Positions 1-12,900 of a stretch of DNA of 64,000 bases are shown here, piece after piece (position 1 is the stretch's first letter; each line of letters opens with the position of its first letter). Position numbers and translations under genes: made by a program. Source of the stretch: Rotaria macrura (Eukaryota; Rotifera; Eurotatoria; Philodinida; Philodinidae); NCBI GenBank assembly GCA_900239685.1, contig OENT01000523.1, forward strand, positions 39,869-103,868. Direction: 5' to 3'. The notes under the pieces are model-generated. The model searched no databases and was not told the DNA's origin. It saw nothing but the letters and a program-made list of their open reading frames with translations.

Positions 1-929
1 TCATTAGTTAGGAGAGTTTCATTGTTGTTTTATTTCCAGTTAAAATGACTGTCGTTCGAATTCGCGAGAAAGAGAAAACATATTGTGTTGTTGGTATTAG
101 AAACATAATCGAAGGGTGTGACTCGTAGCTTCCACTTTTATTAATCGCACACTGGTATGGCGAGACAGGCTGCAGAGTGTTGCTGAGATTCGAATCAATG
201 ACTAGAGTCGTTGTCCAAATTGAGGGCAAACGACACTCGTCTACGCTGATAACCGAACTGGACAATTCATTCGACAAACGCATTTGAGCGATTAGCATTG
301 ACGTGATGATTGTGAATCATTCATGCTTATTGGAAAAACGCGCAGTCATCGATCGAAAAGTTTGACTCTCATTGTGTAGAAACGACAATAAAAAAGCCTA
401 AAGTTTTTGGGGTAAAATCCTGAGTTAATTCTAGAGCCTGACAAAACTAATTCGTGTTAGCTTTCAGCTTTTCAATGTTTGACATTTTGAAGGCGAAGAG
501 TTGCCATGAATAACGAAGAACTTTTTCTTCGAATAAGTATGAATGGTGAAGAAGAATCTTAGATCTGATTCGGAACAAGCGCGTGACGCATATCGGTTGC
601 ATCTCTGAAGCAGAAGTTTCGTTTTGAAAGATCGAGAATCGACTGGAATCATCACATGTCTAGTTTTCTGCGTTCCTCATCATGACAGCACAATAATGTC
701 GAACGTCAAATGAGAGAAAGCTCAAGTTACAAATGTGTTTTCCCTTCGTCGATGAGATTCAAAACTACTCGACTTTTTCTCTGTAATAGATTTCAACTTT
801 AGAAGGCGCATCATTCGACGAGGAAATCAATAAGCGTCGAACGAACAACTAAAGAACGAGAGTGAACTGACAATGAACGATAAGCCGATTGATGAAGATT
901 AAAGATGAGAAGACAACTGTAAACGTTAC
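1..929. other. Left edge, probable dynein intron
   Basis: No coding segment matching the dynein linker could be found here, although the dynein gene must continue to the left. The stretch is probably the intron after the last visible exon, which ends at a GT donor at 929-928. Short open frames present on the minus strand show no family resemblance. Confidence 0.4.
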
Positions 930-3900
930 TTTCTTAATTTGATAGGGAACCATTTGGAATGTTTTACTCAGCCAAATTTCTTCGTAAGTTTTCAATGTTG
1001 TTTCCAGTTGAAAGTCTTTCTCGGCTCTTTTAACAGTCGCTCGTATTTCATCGGCATGGTCTGTTGGATTTCGAAAGAGAGAAGAAAAGGAAAACTATCG
1101 ATGAACTGAAAACGCTTGGAGAAAAATGCAAACCTTGAAATGAGAGCGTGAACAGTTTTCCAAAAGTCAATTGCCTGAAAGTGTCGCTATCCATGAGCGC
1201 GTTTCCACCGGTTAACCGAATTAATTGTTTCCAATGACGAGTACGCAATGCCCCGTTCGAGAGATCGTCCAAGAGTTGAGCACAAATCTAAAATGTTCAC
1301 CGTTTCAAAATACTTTCGAGACGAAGGGCTGTCGGCTGACTTTTATTCTTTTAATATGATCCTCAGTAAACATGTAGATGTCCCACAGTCGCACAACTTT
1401 CGGCAGTGACTCTAACGTTTCAACATGTTTGTCGCACGTCGATGTAACTTGTTTACTGTCTAGCTTCTGCCATTGTTCTTGCTTTATTTCGTCGAGATGA
1501 TGCCGAATGTCCCTATTTTGAACGAACGACATGCCCGAGTGAGAAAAGCAAAGAGAAAGAAACGAACTTGACAGTTTTCCAAGTGAGCGTCAAGTGCCTC
1601 AGTGTTTCTCGGAACAGTTCCAATTTAGAAAAATCGACGACGGTTGTGTCGAGAAGCGCCTGCAGCTGTTTATAATCCAACGCCTGTTTCTCGAGATTCT
1701 TTTGTCGTGTGAGAAATTCATTGAGAAGCAGCTGAGCTTGAATAAACGTCAGTTGATGTTGAAATAAACTCGATTGGTTAAGATCGATGATTAATTGGTC
1801 GATTTTATTTTGAAACGACTTCAAATCTTCGATGATCAACTTCGATTCCTCCTTCAACGTAGGCCCTAAGCGTTGCTTGGCTTGCATGACTTTCGTCTTC
1901 AAATTCTGCCAACGGTTGATTATCGTCTGGTACTGCTCACTTAGATTCGATTCGTTCTCATTCGACGACGAATAGGCTTTCAGCAACGACAGTGTTCGAC
2001 GCATCAACTCGAAACGGATTTCAACCTCTTGTTGTTTGCCCGAGACTGAATTGAACAAGCGCATGATTTTCATGAACGTGTCCGTGTCACGCTCAAGACC
2101 GGTTATCGATTCGATCTCGGGTTCCATTGCGCCAAGAAACCCATCGACACTTGATAAAGATTCGTTCGTCTATTTTATAAAACAAACACTTTCCCAACAA
2201 ATCTATTCGACACATGAAAGAGAAAGTGAAACTACGAAAACAGCATTGACCCGACTCTCCTTAATTAACTTTAGACTTCTCTCGCCTCATCAGTTGAGTC
2301 TTGAGAAAGTTTTTCAATCGTTCTATTTTCTATTTATTTGCACCGAAGCCCTGAACATATTCCAACGGCTTAGAATTTCCTATACTAAAATTTCGCTTTA
2401 GCCTTAGATTATTCAAATCTGATGCAGCTTCGCAACACAAAATAGGAGAACATCCAGCGAGATGAATTTCAAACTTGGGAAATTGATGTGGAATCATTTG
2501 ACATCGCGATAGATTTGAATTTGAGATTTGAGGAAATCAGCGATTGTGGACGAGTGAAGAATGCTGTGAATCTGTCGGATAGATGATGTTTACTACATCA
2601 TGTGTCTCTTCGCACAGTTTTCATCATCTAAGCTAATTAGATGTAGCTGCGTTCATTTTCCTCATCTGCTCCTGACACGACACAGCTGCTTCTCGTTTAT
2701 ATATCGCTAAAAGCTATTTCAAAGCATGATCTAGGACATGAATTATACTGAAGTTGAACTTCTGCATTAATCGAGAGTTGTAAAATTTATACATTAGATA
2801 AAAACCGTCGATAAGTCTATCAACAACTCAGATTCTGCTTAGTTCCGTATAATTAGAATTGTATCGAGATCTAGCTTCTCGTCTCGAATTTCATCAAGAG
2901 TAATCTGTTCATCAGAGATGATCACAGAACAGAAATCATTTTCATTCTCTATCCTCTCCTTCTGGACGACAGACCAGTAGGGGCAACCAGAATAGGACGA
3001 GGTAGGATAGAAAATATTGCTCTGTGCTCATCCCTAATATACATCGTGCTGTATCATCGGCAAGCATCGTATAGGACAGATAATTGACTAATATTACTAG
3101 TAGACAGTGACGTTACATAGCTGATAGTGAACTAATCGAGGAGCGTTAATGGTGCACATTTTCTGATTTCTGTTACCTCGTTTTCAGTAAGGAAACAGTA
3201 ACGTTCTGTCCTAGCGCATTATCAAGTGTAGCGAAGTCGAGTGCAATATACTCTCAATAACCTGAAGTTTTACTAGACGTCTATCTAGACGAAACTCAGT
3301 AAATACTTAATGAGAATATTTAATTTCGAAGGTAAGCATTTTTCACTACCGACAATCTTTTGAGATTTATCAAGAATGCAGCTGCATATTTGCTCGATTC
3401 GCAGTTGAAACCTTTGAAAACCAAAAGTTTCGGCGGGATGAGCGACGACTCCCTTCTCATGCAGCTTCATTTTCAGTCTATAAGGGCGTACGAACAGTTT
3501 CATGAAAGCTGCCAGAATAGTCCGCAAGAGCTCGGTATTGGGGCTGTGAAAAAACTTGGGCGAATGCCGCAAGAACGGTGAGGACTGTTTGAGAATGACA
3601 ATATCTTGAGTGACTGAGATGAAAGGGGAAAGCGAGAGATTTGGTGCGCGTCTAGATGTGAGTGAGTGACGGTCTCGTTTGTTCATCTAATTGTTTTCGT
3701 TCTTTCAAATAAGACAAAAGTGAAAACCTGATTGTGAAGATAATCACAGAATCTCCAAAGCCATTTATGAGAAAGACTTGTTAAAATTTGCTTGATTGGT
3801 TTTAGATCGATGCGAATCCATTGAACATTCCAACAATCAGGCAGCGACGATAAATCAGTTAAGCAAGCCTTGAAAGAGAAGTTGCCCGTTGAATGAAAAT

Positions 3901-6900
3901 AGAGGAAGGAAAGAAAGGTTTTCTCTCTCTTACTTGATAAATTTTCATTTCGTTTTCGAATTCTTGTAGAAGAGGAATTTTTTGAAGGTCCTGCTTTTCA
4001 TTGGTCGCACAAAGAAACGATCGTTCAACTTGATCGATTAACTCCACGGTTGGAATTGAGCCCATCGAATAAACACTTCTGCAAACGGAAGGAAAAGGAA
4101 AGGGAAATTATTGAAATGAACCGGTGAGGGAAAGCAGTGATTCGAGTTCATGTGTGACGACGACATTTAATCATCGAACCTGTTAAGTATTGAAGCACTA
4201 GAAGATATTTATGGTTGTTTCGAAAAGTGATGAAAAGAGAAAAGAAGAGTAAAGTTAGTTCGGTGTTCTTCCCGCTCTCGTCCGCTTCAGCAACTCACCG
4301 TCGTCCGGCATCTTGCTCATTGAGAAAGTTTTTCGGTGTGGTTGATTTGACTCTCTTGTCACCATTTAGGAACAGCTCGAATGATTGATTGACGGGTAGT
4401 TTGTATAGGAATGAATATTGAGAAAATGCTTCAAACAATTTCAATGATTCGGAACACGTTGTCTCAATCAACTGTGCTATCTTATCTCGCAGTTCGGTAA
4501 TCAAGGGATCGTCGTTTATCAATTGAGAATATTTCATTGTGCTATCCTGACCGAGAACGTCGATTAGATCGCCACGGTTTATAAATGAATTAATCCATTG
4601 AGTTAAAACTTCGCCGAGACTAAATTCGCTGGTCAACGGAGCAAGCGCCGGTCGGAAGGTCAAGTCACAATCGTTCAATTGAACGACAATACTGATGACT
4701 TGCTGATCTTGATTGGTCATTGCGACTAGCATATTCTTCATGCTGATCAAGCTCGTCGCCTTGATTCCATTGAATACTAACGAATTCAAGTAATCCAAGT
4801 AGTTTAACCAGGACGGAGACGCTGAACTGACGGCGACGACCTTCAACGGGAAAAAACGACAAGTGAATTAAGTTCGCTTAAGAGATCAATGTCTCAACTA
4901 ACTTTTGATATGTTGTCAACAAGTGCGTGAATTCTGTGCCCGTCAATGATCAGCTTTTCGTTGAATACCGATTGCATGTTACTACGAAGAAGAATTCAAT
5001 GTCGTTGTTCTTCGGCCGCGAAACAAGAAAAGTATCCGAGTGAACAAACGCTTACTTGTGCTTTTCGATTGTTTGTTGAAAGGTTGACAATTGAAATTCC
5101 TGAAAAATATCCGTTTCAGCATTTGACCAATTGAACGCCAATTGCTTTATTAATGACAAATCGTGTTGTACGATTTCGAGCGCTTTCGTTGCATCAAGAT
5201 TTATTAAGCCATACGCTTGTTCAATGTAGTCAGACAGATGAATACTTTTCCACGTTATTTCGTTCAAACCACGACTCACCACCTTTCAACAGACAAAACG
5301 AGACACGCTTTCGTCTTCGGCAAAGAAAACTCCCTCTCCGTCCTACTTGATCGATTTGATTGAGTTTCGGCTCGAAAAGAAGTTTCTCTTCTAAGTCCAT
5401 GTTTTCGACGAAATAATTATATTTTGTCGCTATCGATCGAAGCCGTTCGACGTTCAAACTAAAGACGAAGTTCGTTCATTTTAAATTAACTTTTCCTCTT
5501 TCAACACGTCAATACCGAAGGGTTCGTTCATTGTCCAACAGTGGAATTAGTTCGCGAAATTTCCCGGGAACTTTTGCTTTCAGAGGTTCACCAGTTATGT
5601 AGCGAATCTCTCGTAATAAACGTTCAAGTGAATTATCAATATTAACAACAACTCTGTCGAATTCATTGTTTTCACTTGTTATCGAGACCGTTTTCTAAAT
5701 AAAAATATTCATTTTTACCTTAGGACAAACGTCGACCTCGTTCCAATCTAGTTCTTGGCAATGTGAGACATAATCTTCGACGGAGTTTATTTTTCAAAAA
5801 TTCCACCTAGATCTAGTTTATACAGTTGAAAACATTCGTTTGCCATGATAACATGTCAATGCTAGGGTAACACGAGAGTGTTTATCTCATGCATGCAATC
5901 GACATCGGAAGGAGCTTTATCCCTTTCTCGAACAGAAATTAGTTAAACAAACAATTTCGAGACGATGATCGAAGTGAAACGTTCGTTGTCAACGGGGGAA
6001 AATTAAGATTGCATGCCGAAGTTTATCACACTAACTCGTAAGAGTTCATCAACGAACACGATTTCGTTTCAGGATTAGTCCTATTGCCTGTGGTTCAATA
6101 GTTTGTCAGCAGGTCGACTTGCTCCCGATATCGTGATTTTGCGGCAGTATCTTGCTGATTTCTATGAGACGAGCTTTCTTTCTCCACACTTTCTCACCAT
6201 GAAGGACAAAGGAAAAGCTCTGTCAAACAAACTGTATGAGTACACAAAGTTCAACTGTTCTGTTAGACAATTGAACGATACGCATTTAGATGTAGGTAGA
6301 TGTATTGTTCGTCTTCTTGCATAAGCACCTCATAACAAGGTAGCCTAGAAAAAGAACGAGAGAAGAGAACATGACGATTCTCGAACAATTCACGAATATG
6401 CCAATGACTTGTGAATGTCGCACAACTTTGTTACAATCACAATTGCTCTTCAATCTAGATCAACGTGGAACTCTTGAACAATTATTTCGATTTTTCCATC
6501 AACATATTGTTTGAGAATAAGGCCGACGATATCAACTGACGTTGAAACCCCATCAACAATATGAACAGATCGATCTCTCTGTGATACACTTATAACACAC
6601 GTAGTCTCAGTGTACTTCCCATCTCGTTTCCTAGAGTTTGTCGGTCTGTTTTTCATTTTCCGTGACCTAACTGCGTCAGTCGGTGAATCTTTTACCTTTG
6701 ATGATTCACAATCAAGAATGATTATTTAGAGAGAACATTTCTTCTGTTCATAAGATCCATAGAGGTCATGTCTTTGGAAAGTCTTTGACTTAAGCATCGG
6801 GTAAATATTCGAAAGCAATCCTCGTAGAGAGATTTTTCGGTCTTGTCAATCCACCTTGGCGTGTAGGAGTGGGTAAGATAAAAACTAACTTGAGCAATTT

Positions 6901-9900
6901 TATGCCAGTTCATAAAAGTAGTCAAATATTAGTCATGACTAATCCTAAGAAGACTTTCATTCGGAGGAGATCGAGTTCAAGCCGAATTCAAATTATTCAT
7001 CACAGTGAATTTTTCGTATTCTGAAGGCGTTAGTTGAGTCAATGTTCACCCAACGCTTGATACCAATCGAAAACCATCGGCATAGACAAATACGAACATT
7101 ATGATCACGAGGAAGAAGAACAAGTTTTTCTCTTCTCAAACATTGTTAAAGAATCGGATAAACCAAAATATCATTTAAAGCATTATCTTCAAGAGATTAA
7201 CAATGTTCACTAATGACAGAAACTACTACAATAATATCACGCATACCGGATTTTAGGCGCATACGAACATCTCTACGGTAAAAAAACGTTGTCCGGGCAA
7301 ATTATGAGTACGTCTCTCAATTGCACGATGTATGCTGCCTGCTCGGTGTTCATGAGAAAACTAGGGACAAGAAAAAATGTAAACGTAGAAAAGAACTATT
7401 TGTCGAAGATTTGTCAATTTTGCCGTTAGATTTTAACGAAACGTTTACAGTGCTAGATGTCGCACATGGCCAGTACGGAGAGGTTGATTATTTAGCAGTT
7501 AAACAGTTATTGAGGTCCATTAAGAAAGAAAATATTGTCAATAAAGTGTAAATTTATTTTACTGAGAAAATCGATATTCATCGTGGGCTTCGTGAAGATG
7601 AGCCGGGCTCTGAAATCGGTCTTTTCTCGAGTGAACAATGCTTTTGAAAATCTTAATACAATTGATTTGAGGAAGCACTTTTACGTTTAAATGAATATGA
7701 AAATGAGCTTCCCCTAGCAAATTCGCATTCTCTATTCAATGATCGACCAACACTTGTGAAAGGCGTTATCAAACACTAACACAGATCGATTCTTCGGGTC
7801 AATGCCCAAGAGAATCGGCTTATGATTCGGCCTTACTCAAAGCGGCGTATGATTTCATACGAAACTGGATGAGCACTACAGAACTAGAATACTTAAACCT
7901 TGCTGATATGACAACTCGATGGAACAGTTAGCTAACCTTCGTGAAACTATCTTGTTCACTTTTTTCTAAGAAGAAAATCTGGCGGATAGATTTCGAACTT
8001 TTTATTATCAATAGACATTATTGGCACGAATGAATCCATTCGAGAGTTTTTGTTTATGATCCATCGTTACGAACATAATATCAAAACTATGTCATACCAA
8101 AGAAGAATTTTTCAAATTAACGTCCACATCTTATCCTACAAGTTCCCAACTTAAAATACATCAAAAACTCATTCGATCATAAAATATCAAAGTTTCGATA
8201 GTAGCTAATTCTTAAAACTATCAGAAACGCTAAGTAAAAGCGAATTTACGGCACAAGTATAGAAAAAAAGGATACTAGTGGGTTGTGTACGTGTGAAGAA
8301 AAAATAAAATAGCTTGATGCGATCCAGAATAAATAGATCGAATCATGCAGTTGAACTGTGTGGTTTCTTTGTATGAAGAGGAGCTGAAAGAATATCAAGT
8401 TTTCACAACACAGCGACAGTTATCCGTATGAACAGTGACTTATTCGCTTTGATGAACACTTTGTTGACAATAATATGACATTGCCAGTTTTGAGAGAATC
8501 TCTCATTTTTAATTCGCCGTGGAAATCGATCTATTCATCGAGTCAGTTGAATAACGATCGATCAGGAACTGTATCGATGACAATACAAGCCATTCTGCTG
8601 ACAACGAACTCACAGCGACGGGTGAAGTTCAAAACTCTCAATCATCACAGAGAAGTTTTTCATAAGACGATACTCTCAAACATCATCCGATGCAATTTCT
8701 TTCTCTTGTCAGAAAAGAACAGAAATTTAGTAAAAATATCTTCATATGCAATGACGTCGTTTTAATGCAATCTTTCGGTTCACTCCTCAATGAGAAATTT
8801 CAAATAGAAACCCCATTGGAAAGTAGGAAATATAAAATACAGTGAATAACGTTGTCAGTTGAAGCGACTGATCATCACTCAGTTGTAATTTTTGAACGAA
8901 TTCCCTCGATGATCATAATCTTGAATACATCTAACTGATTAAACTTGATCGCAGCAAATGTCACGCAACGATAACCTCCTCTCTCCTCGATTCGAACACA
9001 CGACCTCCTATTATTAGGCTATTCGGAATTTCTCTTGCCGATCACCTTTCATTGACAATCGGTTTCTATTTTAGGGGAGAGTTCGGACGTTACATCAAAG
9101 AGAAAGCGATGTGCTCACGATCGACAAGAGAATCGAGGATCTCCTTCTTAGTTGTTCGATTAAAAAAACGAAACTCACTTCAATCAAATCTCAATGAGAC
9201 TAAGACACCAATTTTACAGTTGACTTTCTCTGGATCCTCTCCCACCGCCTGGCTCATCCAATGTTTACCAATCACTTTCTCCCCTTTTACCGGACAAACT
9301 TTGTGAATGTTGTCGTAAGATCTGAACTCAATCAATTCAGCCATTCCCATATTCATGTTCTTCTCATTCGTCTAGATTAAACAGGTGATCTCATTATGAG
9401 TGATTGTCACCCTTACTACGAAGATTTCCTTGGATGACGACTGCCCAAACCAGAATAATCGAACGAGAAAATTCCTTCTTCTTCCACAGATGCTAAGGGT
9501 CTCGCAGACGGACTGATAAACACTTTCAATCTACACTCACGTCTGTGTTATGCTGGTAGCTAAACGTCGGTTTGACAAAACATCAGTCGAATAATTCACT
9601 GACGATCGTTAGCCGAATCGTCAGAAGAAATTAAATCGGTGCTCTTTTGAACGGGTGAGCGAAAATGAAGTTTTCTTTTCCATTTCGATCTTTAAAACTG
9701 ACTGAGCAAAGAGAAAAAGAATTCGTCCGTTAGAAAGCCAAAAGTGTCAACGAATCAATTTTGTCTTGCGAAGTAAATAAATAACGAATGAAAATTTGAA
9801 AGCAAACGATACGTACAAAAACAGGTTGAAGTAAGGCGTCCGAGATTTGACTTGTTGCTGATTCTTCTAATTGATAGTAAAGATCATCTTCGTTTCTAGA

Positions 9901-12900
9901 AAAACAAATATTCAATTCATTGCACACGTTTCCGTCGGGCACACGACAATGATGACAAATATGAACTTCGCCCGCTTCTCCATTGTTTCTCGAAAGAGAG
10001 ATTTTCAAATGAAAACTGAACTCTCAAAACACGGCCTCGTCAATAGCTCACAACTTGCCACAGAAACTATCAACATTTACTCGTCATTCGATTGTATTCT
10101 TATTAAAAATAAACAACAGAATCGCTATTAGTCAATGAATCCACTGGTCGGTTTTTGGGCGAACGCGACATGAATCATTGAGACCCGAGCGGGGAAGCAA
10201 AACATCTGCCCTCGTCTCACTCGTCACCTTTCGACGAGTCCTCTCCGCGGTTAACACGTGATGGGCTTGTGAAAACCGTCGAACGAATTTAGGTGCACAT
10301 TCACGGCTACAGATTTCCGTTAAAACTACTTCCTTCGATTCTCAATGGGAAATTTTTGATTTGTAAAACTTCGTCTACGATAACTTCGATGAAACAACGT
10401 CGAGACATGGACCTAAGTCTCCTTCCAATTTCAAGATTTTAAAAAACGGACATTCTCGAAATCATCTGTGAGTCAGTTTTTGTTTCCTCAAAGTCTCGAG
10501 TCTCGGCACGAACTCGTTGAGAACGTGTCGATGCTTTCGCTGAGACGATCAAGGCTGACTCTTATACCAGTATAGAGTTTCAGTCGAAATATCGAACAAC
10601 CGTCATCGTTTACGAAAATCTCAAAAACAGAAACATTAAAACTCCGATAATTTGTCCTTAACTTCACATACATCCGAATCCTTTGACGCCGACTTGAAAT
10701 TCACGCGAAAAACAAGGTTTTCTTCGTCTCGAACACTTTCGATTGGCTTCCACTTTTCGTGCTCATTTTAACTTATTCATCAATAATAAGTCAAGTCGAT
10801 TTTCGATTGATCTTTCGTGTTCACATCAAATAAGTTGATTCTCTTACAAATACAGCGGTTAAGTAAGACGAGTCGTTTATGACTTAATACGCATAATTAT
10901 GTATGTTGATTAGAGTCTTGGAGGAGTTCTCATTGTGAGGCGCGAATAGACATCCTATTCGATATTTATGTTGTGCTCATGATTTTCTTTTATTATGATT
11001 GCTGAACAGAAAGCGAGATGCTCGTTGAAAATGCATGCGAAGACTATCTCAGTTCTAATCTCAAAAAATCTAGTTCGTTCATGAAGACGGCATCAGCAAG
11101 GCGTCAATGTCGACGACTGAAAATCGAGGGAGTATTCAGAGAAGATTTAAGAATCTTCTTTCGGAAGTTGTTCGACGTAGGAAACATGGTTGGGGAATTC
11201 AAAATGTCTGTGACCACCGCACGATGACCGTTGTGTTCCCTTGACAGACATGTTTTGAGAAGAAGTGAATTGGGTTAACCAATGTTTAAGCTTTATCTTG
11301 TTGAAGGAGTCACTTTTCAAAAGGAAAGTCCTTTCTAATATTCTTGCGAAGTTTCTCGAACGTTAATCTGAGTTGAAGCAGACTGATCCTATGAATTCGG
11401 CATCGAACGTTTTGAACACTTATCTGAAGGTAGTTGGCAAGCATATTAGAATTAATTTAGTATGATCCAATGCAGAGGAAAGGAAACGCATCGTTATCGA
11501 ATAGTTAGATAAATGAGCAACTCGAAAGTTTGTTCACCTGACTACCGTTACTGATAGTAATGAAAGGTGATCAATGTTTCACTTCCATGATTTCAGTCAA
11601 TCTTGTGTCTAATTTAACACTGAACTAAGACTAAAAACAAAAGTGAACTGTCTTCTTGTTCACCGATGAGTTTCTGACGTATCGAAGATCATGAACTCGA
11701 AGGACTCGAACGTCGACGATAGGTGACGGGGAGGTCACTATTTACTCGCGAAAAAAGACAATCTGATAGATTGAGTCAATGCGAATGTTCACTCGAGTGC
11801 TTTAGAAACCGGTCGATCACGAATGAGCTGAGTGAAAAAAATGGAATTTTCTCCGAGGGATTAAAATAAAATCGAATGAAGAAGAAATCGTGAGAGTTTA
11901 AATTGAAACACGTGAGAAATCGACGAGCGAGTGCGTTGAGAGTTAAGGCTTATTTTAAAAGTTTCTCGCGTGAGAAACGATTAGACAACGGGCAAAGTCA
12001 ATATTCCGAACGAACATTGTGATCTCGTCGAGATCCTATTGAAATCGGTTGAATCTTCTGATCTAATGCCTATCTATTTTCGATATGGTAGAGCAAGAAA
12101 AGTCAAAAATCGACTAACCGTTGAATCTTATCTTTGGCATTTCTGTAGGCTTCTCGAATTTCCCATCCAATGTCGCTATTTATTATTTTCGGACAGAGTT
12201 CACTGAATTGGTTCATAAATAAATCAATCCTTTGCCTAAGGCCATACAGGTGAAGTAATTGCCTTGAAATGGGTGGCCAGTGAGAATAATTGATCGAGGG
12301 CGAACTGCTTAGTTGAGCTACTAATTGAAACTCTTGCTTGAGATTGTCGATGATCCATTGTTCTTCGTTTAGAAGTGCGCGTTGAACGACTTCTCTTTGA
12401 TAAGCACCGTGAAACACATTTAACAAGGTTAATTTACTTGCGAGTGTTGTCGCGCGTGAAAAGCATTGCCGCAAAATCCATGCTAACTCGTGTTCCGAAT
12501 GCTTTAGTTCTGTTCTCAAACGAAAAAAAGCCATGTCGAATTTATCATTATCCATTAGATGACTCAAATTCGGGCATTCATTATGAAATGTTTCAAGCGA
12601 TTTCGATGATTTCAATTGTATATCGGCGAGCATTGCGTCCATCGTACTCGTTAATGTACCGCCAAGACGAGCTGTTGCTGACAAGTCATTAAATTGACTT
12701 ATTATAGATGTTAGTTCTTGAACGTCGTTGCACCTAAATTACAGCTGTTATCTATTTATTTGTTTATTTATTTATTGTTCTTGCTCGATTGATTCTATTC
12801 GAATCTTCTTGTCTGCTCTACGTTGACGTCGAGAACTGGTTGCTTCTCCGTTTTAACGTCAAAGAAAAGAAACGACATCTTCACTAATTGCCGAAACCTC

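Noticed and set aside
5702-5785. A minus-strand segment reading DYVSHCQELDWNEVDVCPK with a good donor just before the 5694 exon
   Set aside because: It first looked like dynein, but the 79-nt exon at 9895-9817 joins the 5694 exon exactly in phase and covers the family alignment; this segment has no acceptor in a usable phase.
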